Assembly: GCA_013178275.1 (NCBI GenBank)
Contig: JABLWZ010000004.1
Location: 124,001 to 188,000, forward strand
Length of the DNA: 64,000 bases
DNA from: Bacillota bacterium
GTDB taxonomy: Bacteria; Bacillota; Ch66; Ch109
Reading direction: 5' to 3'
A program made the translations under genes and the position numbers. Positions 58,614 to 64,000 of this stretch are shown one piece after another. The notes beneath the pieces are model-generated. The model searched no databases. It was not told the origin of the DNA and saw only the letters and a program-made list of their open reading frames with translations. How positions within the stretch are numbered: the stretch's first letter is position 1; the number at the start of each line of letters is the position of its first letter.

Positions 58614-59393
58614 CTAAATTTGTTTTCTCTCACCCCGCAGTACCGACTCCACCAGGGCGTCGAAGTCCTTTTGGGTCATCTTGCTGATACTGGTCACCCC
58701 GGTGTCCGCCCCGCCGCCACCCAGCGACCCGGGCGTGGTCTGGGCGTTACGCTGAAGCTTCCTGATCGCCTCCTGCTCCCCCTGGTTCTTGGCCTGGCTG
58801 ACCGTCTGGTCGTGCATCACCTCGAGGTAGGCATGCAGCAGGCTGATTCGCTGGCCCTGCGCCGCGGCCTGATCCATGAGCGCCCAGACCTCTTTCGGCA
58901 CCTGATCCATGGTAACATCGGGGAACCGCTGCCAAAACCGGGCCCGGTCAGACTCGATCGCCGATCTAAACTCGGACTGGTTCAGGTACTGCCGGGCCTG
59001 CTGCACCACCGGGTGCTTATCGACCATCCCCTGAAATTCCTCCGGGGTCATGTTGTAGCGTTTCTGGAACTCCTGATTTTCCCTTTCTTCCTGTTGTCTG
59101 TACCAGGTCTCGGCATATTCCTCGGGGCTCATGTTATGTCTTTTCGCATCGCGCTCAATGGCACGATAGATAGGACTTACCTTGAACTGTCCTTCGAGCT
59201 TCTGCCTTTCAGCCGCTATGCGTCGCGCCCAGGCTATTTCCCCCGACTTCTTGGATTCCTGCCGCCTTTCACCCTCACCCGACCCGGCTTCGGCCTGATC
59301 TTCGCCCGTTTGAGCTTGGGTTTCATCCTCCATCTGCTGCCCGGCTTCGACAGCTCCTTCTACGCCCGTCCCCTGATTAACTATCTCTTCCAT
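58614..59393 (-). CDS. Phage capsid scaffolding protein
   Basis: A 259-residue acidic, Gln/Glu-rich, mostly helical protein immediately upstream of the capsid gene, the classic position and composition of a scaffold. Visible features: acidic N-terminus (EDETQAQTGEDQAEAGSGEGE), a central charged coiled coil, and a basic C-terminal end (LVESVLRGERKQI) that could dock on the coat protein. No protease motif was seen. GGAGGGATTTG precedes the ATG. The spacer before it holds two terminators. Confidence 0.75.
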   Translation of the reverse strand: MEEIVNQGTGVEGAVEAGQQMEDETQAQTGEDQAEAGSGEGERRQESKKSGEIAWARRIAAERQKLEGQFKVSPIYRAIERDAKRHNMSPEEYAETWYRQQEERENQEFQKRYNMTPEEFQGMVDKHPVVQQARQYLNQSEFRSAIESDRARFWQRFPDVTMDQVPKEVWALMDQAAAQGQRISLLHAYLEVMHDQTVSQAKNQGEQEAIRKLQRNAQTTPGSLGGGGADTGVTSISKMTQKDFDALVESVLRGERKQI

Positions 59394-59448
59394 TCAAATC
59401 CCTCCTACTTGCCGGCTTCGCAAGTTATTCAACGCCCGGATATAAAAA

Positions 59449-59463
59449 GCACCCATCGGGTGC
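59449..59463 (-). terminator. Terminator upstream of the scaffold gene
   Basis: GCACCC/GGGTGC with a 3-base loop, followed on the minus strand by TTTTTATAT. Confidence 0.7.
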
Positions 59464-59585
59464 ATGCATGTCTATGACCTTCTCAAATCGCATCACTCCC
59501 CCTTGCTATCGGAATCGCCCGCTAGGCCTCCAACCTGGAGAAAGGGTCGGCACCTTCAACGCCCGTCCCATCGCCGGCATCCAGA

Positions 59586-59615
59586 AATAAAACAGACCGC
59601 TCAAACAAGCGGTCC
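59586..59615 (-). terminator. Terminator of the effector-partner gene
   Basis: GACCGCT/AGCGGTC with a 6-base loop, followed on the minus strand by TGTTTTATTTC. Confidence 0.75.
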
Positions 59616-59699
59616 CACCCCGTTTAAATATTCACCTATTCCCCACTAATTGTCCCCGTCGAGCCCCGGCCAGCACAAGCCCCAACTCGCCCACTGTCC

Positions 59700-60050
59700 C
59701 TATGGATCTCCGAGACTGTTGCCTTCTTGGTCCCTCCGCATCAGCTCACTAAAAACAATCTGCGCCCATTGTCTCACCTTAGCCACCTTCTCTTCCGACC
59801 GGTCTCCCTTATATATTAATTCATTTCCAGTCATAGAGTCATATTCCATCTCGACTCTGATCCCATCTTTGACAAAGTACCCATCCATATCAATGATACC
59901 AGAATATTGAATACTATTAGGTTTAATTATCACTTTTATAATTTTAGTCATTGTAACAAAATCCTCACAATCCCTAAATCCGAAAAGGTCAAAGACAATA
60001 TCCCCTTTCAAATTTTCATATTCCAAAAATTTTTTTGCTTCCACCTTCAT
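59700..60050 (-). CDS. Small soluble protein following the 609-aa effector (116 aa)
   Basis: A 116-residue soluble protein, beta-rich at first (KGDIVFDLFGFRDCEDFVTMTKIIKVII), then helical (KVAKVRQWAQIVFSELMRR). It starts one base after the upstream gene's stop, which implies translational coupling. Unlike the lipoprotein partners of the other effectors, it has no signal peptide, so it would act in the cytoplasm. By position it is a candidate immunity protein. No family is recognised. Its low GC matches the 3' end of the upstream gene. Confidence 0.6.
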   Translation of the reverse strand: MKVEAKKFLEYENLKGDIVFDLFGFRDCEDFVTMTKIIKVIIKPNSIQYSGIIDMDGYFVKDGIRVEMEYDSMTGNELIYKGDRSEEKVAKVRQWAQIVFSELMRRDQEGNSLGDP

Positions 60051-60051
60051 A

Positions 60052-61881
60052 CTACCCCCTCATTTTTTTTATTTTTAACCATCCGTCTACCAAACCCCTG
60101 CTTCGCATAGAATCTTTAATGATTTCTATATATATTGCATCACCTAAAAATCCTCGTTTAATCTGCTTGTCGACCAGCTCTTCCCAAGTCTTATTCTTTT
60201 CCTTTTTAAAAAGATGCTCCGCCATCTCGCGGTCCGCCATCGATTCCCGGGTCGTGGTCCGCAGATAGTTCCGCCTATCAAACGCCTGACGGGCCACCCG
60301 CTCCAGCGGCTGCGAGAAGTCCAGACCTCCTCTGATCTGGGACTCCTGCCAAAGGTACCAGACCCGAGCCCGGTAGTTGCTCAGCGAATTGGGTGCTGGC
60401 CGCTCGGGCAGCTTAAACATCTCCGCCACCTCGGTCGCGGTCTTCCCCCCGATAGCCTCTTTGGTTGAAAGGATTAGTTCTTCCGCCAGGTCCCGCCGAT
60501 AGTCACAGAACTTGGCAACATCATCGAAGTCCCCGCTAAAGTCATGGATATTGTTGGCCCGGGCGAACCCCTGCAGCTCCGCCGCCGAGGTCTCCTTCGC
60601 CATATAAGTAGACCGAGTCGATGCTGTTTCGTCTATTATATTACTATGGCCGCTGTTATTCCAAGAAGAAGATTTCAATCCATTTTCCGGTCCCAGTTTC
60701 GGCTCCGGCATCCCCAACCTCGGCTCCCCCTTTAACCCTGGGGAAAAGATCTCCTCACTCGGTCCGAGGCGGGGCAGGTCTTTAGAATCAACCGGCTCCG
60801 GCATACCCAGCCTCGGCTCCTCCTTTAGCCTTGGGAAAAATATCTCCTCACTCGGTCCGAGAATAGGCTCGCCTTCACCTTTCAGCCCGAGCCGCGCCGC
60901 GTCGTCCAACGTCACCAACCCGGTCTCGGCGCTCCGCGCTTTGGCTATCCCTTCAACTGCGCGCGCAGTCTTACCCGCGCCGACGAGACCCTTGACCCCC
61001 GCCGCTCCCCCATCGGTAAGCACCATCGGGGCGACCGAACCGGCAAATTCGGCAATTTTAGCGCCCAGTGGCTGCGGGTTTTTGTAGACCGTTTCATAAT
61101 CCGGGGTAAGCCCCATCAATGCCCCACGGTCGAAGCTGTACAGATAAGATGCTATATCCTTTTCCACTTCGGGAGTCTCAAGCCCAAGAATATTTCTCGT
61201 GGTGTCTCTTACTACCGTAGGAAAGTTGAGCATTTGGGCCGTACTCTCAATCGTACGCTGCAAGGCGTTGGGGTCTTGACCGTAGACATCTTTGTAATCT
61301 GGTAGGGCGGCCCCGTATTTACCTTTTTGATAGCTATAGGCATAAGGTTGTATCGTTTCAACCGCCGGGGTCCAAACATACCTGCTGAATTCGGACATGG
61401 GCGTCTTCTGATAGTCTTCGGTAAACCTCCAGGGCGCGGCCTCGTATTCCGCCACCATCCGCTTGATAGCCTCGTCCGCCGCCGCTTTCTCCCTGGCGCG
61501 GCGATATGCTTCAGAACTGGTATCGGGTACCTCCGCCTCGTTGATCGGTATCCCGCTCAGAGTGGCGTTGGCATAGGCATCGGATTTGGCCTGGGCGATG
61601 GTGTCAGCCTGCCAATCCTTATAATCCATATACCGCCGGGCGTATCTTCTCGCCCGTTCAGCGTAGCTCCCGCCTTGTTCCTCCTGCTGTCGTTCTTCCG
61701 CCAGGGTAGTAGGGATAGACCGATACGGCGCGTCAGAGGCCTGCACGTCACCCATCCCCGCCCGGAGAGCCGATGTCTCTGTATAAGATGCGGCACTCCT
61801 ATCATCCTCGGTACCGACATCAGCTCCGTACATCTTCGCCAAATACTTCGCTGTCTTCGTTAGCAGATCGAAATTAGCCAA
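60052..61881 (-). CDS. 609-aa effector-like phage protein sharing module motifs, unknown C-terminus
   Basis: A protein inserted between the portal and scaffold genes. The N-terminal region has LRAGMGDVQASD and TLAEERQQEE, matching RAGMGEVKAAERR/TLAERRQ of the array effectors. A middle part has a hydrophobic stretch (about 265-300). Two PRLGMPEP motifs sit in an imperfect repeat (EPILGPSEEIFFPRLKEEPRLGMPEP and a sister copy, about 335-395). The C-terminal 190 residues (ELQGFARANNIHDFSGDFDDV... IKDSMRSRGLVDGW) are lower in GC and unrecognised, the position where a toxin domain would be. Start TTG 61881 follows AAAGGGGGTGGGGG. Confidence 0.65.
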   Translation of the reverse strand: MANFDLLTKTAKYLAKMYGADVGTEDDRSAASYTETSALRAGMGDVQASDAPYRSIPTTLAEERQQEEQGGSYAERARRYARRYMDYKDWQADTIAQAKSDAYANATLSGIPINEAEVPDTSSEAYRRAREKAAADEAIKRMVAEYEAAPWRFTEDYQKTPMSEFSRYVWTPAVETIQPYAYSYQKGKYGAALPDYKDVYGQDPNALQRTIESTAQMLNFPTVVRDTTRNILGLETPEVEKDIASYLYSFDRGALMGLTPDYETVYKNPQPLGAKIAEFAGSVAPMVLTDGGAAGVKGLVGAGKTARAVEGIAKARSAETGLVTLDDAARLGLKGEGEPILGPSEEIFFPRLKEEPRLGMPEPVDSKDLPRLGPSEEIFSPGLKGEPRLGMPEPKLGPENGLKSSSWNNSGHSNIIDETASTRSTYMAKETSAAELQGFARANNIHDFSGDFDDVAKFCDYRRDLAEELILSTKEAIGGKTATEVAEMFKLPERPAPNSLSNYRARVWYLWQESQIRGGLDFSQPLERVARQAFDRRNYLRTTTRESMADREMAEHLFKKEKNKTWEELVDKQIKRGFLGDAIYIEIIKDSMRSRGLVDGWLKIKKMRG

Positions 61882-61910
61882 ACCCCCACCCCCTTTAAAC
61901 CATCACCCAA

Positions 61911-61933
61911 ATAAAAAACACCCTCCGGGGTGT
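61911..61933 (-). terminator. Cassette-boundary hairpin 5
   Basis: ACACCC/GGGTGT with a short loop, followed on the minus strand by TTTTTTAT. It lies between the portal stop and the 609-aa gene, close to that gene's SD. Confidence 0.75.
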
Positions 61934-62017
61934 ATCAATCGGGGCCTACATAACACCTGACTGGCCTTGCTCAGGATCATTACCACTTTTATCCGCCAAG
62001 TCTTTCTGTTCGTTCAT

Positions 62018-63658
62018 TCAGATTCCAGAATTATTATCTCCTATCGGGACCTGGTCCCGCGGAATCTCCAACCCGGAGGAAGGCCCAACCCTCGGTTGGA
62101 CCTCCCGCAGCAGCCGGTCCTTGAACGGCACCACGTTCTTGGGCGCGTATCTCAGGTACTGGTCAAAGCCGATGTACTGCTTCTCCAGGAACCGGTCCAG
62201 CGAAGCCATCATCAGCGATTCCGAATAGGACGAGGCGGGTCCGACATCGATTTTTAAATTTAGCTCCGCTCCCGCGTGGTCGGTCCCGGTGAACTCGACC
62301 GCGAGTTCCTGGCCGTCATCCCCCTTTACCGACACCAGCCGCCGAGTGTTGTACTTCACCTTCCAGAATTCCTCCCAGATCCGCCCCACGTCCTCCATCG
62401 CCTGGTAGAACCGCCGGCGGATGCCCTCCAGCGGCACCCCCGCCGCCTTCTGCAGCAGCATGATCGCCGAGGCGTTCAGATCGGCGCTCGGGGCCTCTCC
62501 CATCGCCGCTTCCTGCGCCCCGCTGATCTCCTTGGTGTAGTCTATAAACCTCTCCACCAGCATCTGGGCCTGGTTGTTGAACGTACCAGGCAGCATGTAG
62601 TCCACTCCCCAGCCGCCGGTCGCTGACTTGTCCTCGATCATCTCCCCTGGGGCGTTGGTGATCTTACCCGGGTCGATAGCGCCCGGCTTGTAGCGCAGCT
62701 TCGGCCAGCCCGTGAGCTGCACCGAAAGGAGCTGCATCGCCATCAGGAAGTTGATCGCCTTCTGGTTGGGGATCAGGCCCTCGGTGTCCCCGATACCGAA
62801 GATGCTCTTCGGCCGCTTCTTCCACTGCATCACCACCAGGGGATAGAGCCGCATCCCGGTGTCCGCCGCCGGCTTCACCAGCACCCCCGAACCGGCCTTG
62901 GCGAACCAGACCGTCCCGGTCTGCCGGTCCCGCCAGTAGCGGGTCAGTACCGTCACCTTGTCGTTGTCGTTCATCTCCACCCGGGCCGAGTCGTATCCCT
63001 CATCCTGGGTGTCGCGGTCGCCCTTGATGGCGTTCACCGTCTCGACACCCATCCCGGCGGCCCTCGCTTCTTCCTGGACAGCGGACACCAGTTCCCGGCT
63101 GGAGATGATGATGTGGGGCTGCCGCTGTACATCTCGTGACTGCGGGTTGCCGGGGAAGAAGTTCATCGGATCAATGATCTCTCCCCGCATCTCCCCCTTC
63201 CAGGCCAGGGCTCGGCCGCCCTCCCGGGAGTTGTCCCAGAAGTAATGCCAGATGCCAGTCCCCCGGTTGCTGGCGTCCTCCAGCGCTTCCTCGTTCAACT
63301 GCCCCTGCTTGATGTGCTCCCAGGTGGTGTCCGCGAGTCGGGTGAAAAGGTCGGCGGCCGCCTCACCTACGCCGCTCCCGCCTTCGGCGGCGGAGAACAC
63401 CATCTTGATGTTTTCGTTCATCACCGAGGCCACCTTGTGGCTTTCTATGTGGTCGATGATATTGAACACCGGCCGGGGGAGGTTCCTGGTCCGGGGGGTA
63501 GCCGCCGGCCACTGATCGCCCGCCTTGAACCGCTCGTACTCCGGCCACCTGGTGGCGAATTCCATCCGCCGCTTGTACTGCAGCCCTTCCCGGTACTGCT
63601 TTTCTATCTGTGAGGCCAGTTCCATGTCCTCGGGCACCGCAATCACCTCTCCATTCAT
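62018..63658 (-). CDS. Phage portal protein (P22-like)
   Basis: A 546-residue portal through which DNA is packaged and ejected. It begins MNGEVIAVPEDMELASQ, has the RWPEYERFKAGDQWP region, the RNLPRPVFNIIDHIESHKVASVM block, a long beta/alpha body with ATAW/WYDDN-type segments (HYFWDNSREGG), and the C-terminal ANASAIMLLQKAAGVPLEGIRRRFYQA helix region. These match the P22-type portal family. Start 63658 is set by AAGGGGAATA; an in-frame ATG at 63706 has no ribosome site. The terminase gene is expected outside the window. Confidence 0.85.
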   Translation of the reverse strand: MNGEVIAVPEDMELASQIEKQYREGLQYKRRMEFATRWPEYERFKAGDQWPAATPRTRNLPRPVFNIIDHIESHKVASVMNENIKMVFSAAEGGSGVGEAAADLFTRLADTTWEHIKQGQLNEEALEDASNRGTGIWHYFWDNSREGGRALAWKGEMRGEIIDPMNFFPGNPQSRDVQRQPHIIISSRELVSAVQEEARAAGMGVETVNAIKGDRDTQDEGYDSARVEMNDNDKVTVLTRYWRDRQTGTVWFAKAGSGVLVKPAADTGMRLYPLVVMQWKKRPKSIFGIGDTEGLIPNQKAINFLMAMQLLSVQLTGWPKLRYKPGAIDPGKITNAPGEMIEDKSATGGWGVDYMLPGTFNNQAQMLVERFIDYTKEISGAQEAAMGEAPSADLNASAIMLLQKAAGVPLEGIRRRFYQAMEDVGRIWEEFWKVKYNTRRLVSVKGDDGQELAVEFTGTDHAGAELNLKIDVGPASSYSESLMMASLDRFLEKQYIGFDQYLRYAPKNVVPFKDRLLREVQPRVGPSSGLEIPRDQVPIGDNNSGI

Positions 63659-63674
63659 TATTCCCCTTACCCCT

Positions 63675-63773
63675 CTAGGCTCCACCGAACCAACCCTGGT
63701 GTTCATCCCAGGGTCTAATCAATGTCGAAAACCATTCCTTTGACCAGGTGCGTGAAGGCTCACTCACAGCCAT
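63675..63773 (-). CDS. Possible 32-aa peptide upstream of the portal gene
   Basis: A minus-strand frame of 32 codons rich in Trp and charged residues (SRTWSKEWFSTLIRPWDEH). It fits exactly between the upstream membrane-protein gene and the portal gene. There is no good ribosome site, so coding is uncertain. Confidence 0.3.
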   Translation of the reverse strand: MAVSEPSRTWSKEWFSTLIRPWDEHQGWFGGA

Positions 63774-63790
63774 ACTCAGGCATATCGGTG

Positions 63791-64000
63791 CTATTTTCTA
63801 TCCGCCCCTCCCTCCTGGGGTCCATTTAAATATTCGTCCAAAATATTATCCGCCTGGCTGTTCTCTCGCCGCCGCTCCTGGAATGCCGCCAGGGGGTTCG
63901 GCAGCGGCGGCAGCTCCACCGTCGGGGCCACCCTCTCAACCTCGACCTGGAATTTCCATTTCAATCCTAAGAAAACACTAGTAAGAACAACAAAGGCGGT
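63791..64000 (-). CDS. Small phage membrane-anchored protein (partial, 5' end outside window)
   Basis: A frame enters from the right edge and stops at 63791-63793. The 69 visible residues have a hydrophobic stretch (AFVVLTSVFLGLKW), a Pro-rich linker (VELPPLPNPL), and a charged C-terminal helix (FQERRRENSQADNILDEYL). This looks like a small membrane-anchored protein. It precedes the portal gene on the same strand. Its start and function cannot be determined here. Confidence 0.55.
   Translation of the reverse strand, partial: TAFVVLTSVFLGLKWKFQVEVERVAPTVELPPLPNPLAAFQERRRENSQADNILDEYLNGPQEGGADRK

Larger units (their letters stand above)
59394..59699 (-). other. Spacer with two terminators between partner gene and scaffold gene
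   Basis: Contains terminators at 59586-59615 and 59449-59463 (minus strand) and no convincing gene. A 22-codon frame starting near 59495 overlaps the second hairpin. Transcription of scaffold and capsid must pass or bypass both terminators; no clear promoter was seen. Confidence 0.4.
36617..64000 (-). mobile_element. Prophage with podovirus-like structural genes (right end outside window)
   Basis: From the lysis cassette terminator to the right edge, the genes form a phage late module on the minus strand: portal, scaffold, N4-gp56-type capsid protein, adaptor, tail/stalk protein, lysis genes. It also carries cargo (effector/lipoprotein cassettes, a metallopeptidase-like protein, a GGDEF-like membrane protein). 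The left boundary lies between gerA (36514) and the holin terminator (36651). No attachment-site repeat could be defined because the other end, integrase and terminase are not in the window. Confidence 0.85.

Noticed and set aside
59424..59500. 22-codon minus-strand frame behind GGGGGAGTG
   Set aside because: Overlaps a clear terminator hairpin; too short to support without conservation data.

Overview
The window looks like chromosomal DNA of a Gram-positive, endospore-forming Clostridia-type bacterium. Reasons: a complete three-gene Ger(x)A/B/C spore-germination operon, an LCP cell-wall ligase, lipoprotein signal peptides, strong Shine-Dalgarno (SD) sequences and frequent TTG/GTG starts. GC content is fairly high in genes, with AT-rich intergenic spacers. 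A Desulfotomaculum/Pelotomaculum-like affiliation is inference only. No tRNA, rRNA, CRISPR array or transposase was seen.

Positions 1-36.5 kb are host chromosome. From the left: the end of a tad pilus operon (cpaF, tadB, tadC) plus a DUF192 gene; a DUF554 membrane protein; a complete branched-chain amino-acid ABC importer (livKHMGF, minus strand); a universal stress protein; an HD-GYP protein coupled to a short Gate-like membrane protein and an EamA exporter; small zinc-ribbon and tandem small-protein genes; and a degenerate VirD4/TraG-like protein. A c-di-GMP signalling neighbourhood follows (PAS-GGDEF enzyme, two ComFB-family proteins, a PilZ protein), then a polysaccharide deacetylase, a secreted SH3-amidase, a CHASE4-type hybrid kinase/Hpt/receiver phosphorelay, an LCP protein, an HPP protein and the germination operon.

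Positions about 36.6-64 kb hold a prophage with a podovirus-like structural set, transcribed mostly on the minus strand and running off the right edge. In transcription order: a partial small membrane protein, portal, a 609-aa effector-like protein with a 116-aa partner, scaffold, N4-gp56-type major capsid protein, small virion proteins, a virion-type NodB deacetylase, an adaptor, and a 1279-aa tail/stalk protein. Next come a glycine-zipper protein, an array of effector-like genes each followed by a lipoprotein gene, and a lysis cassette (XhlA-like protein, C1 cysteine peptidase, amidase, holin). Two plus-strand cargo genes interrupt this: a metallopeptidase-like exported protein, and a membrane GGDEF-like protein whose catalytic motif is GGSEF but whose RxxD inhibitory site is kept.

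The strongest candidate for an undescribed system is the prophage array at 39.2-48.0 kb, with an outlier at 59.7-61.9 kb. Several proteins share an N-terminal/linker module (motifs RAGMGEVKAAERR, TLAERRQ, PRLGMPEE) but end in unrelated domains: CHAP-like, DUF6973-like, NlpC/P60 and an unknown domain. Each is followed by a gene for a lipoprotein or small protein, and the cassettes are bounded by near-identical AAACACCC/GGGTGTTT hairpins lying just 5' of the next SD. Truncated module copies and a lipoprotein-tail remnant show that cassettes have been shuffled and lost. The layout resembles polymorphic toxin/immunity loci, but here it sits inside a phage late region.
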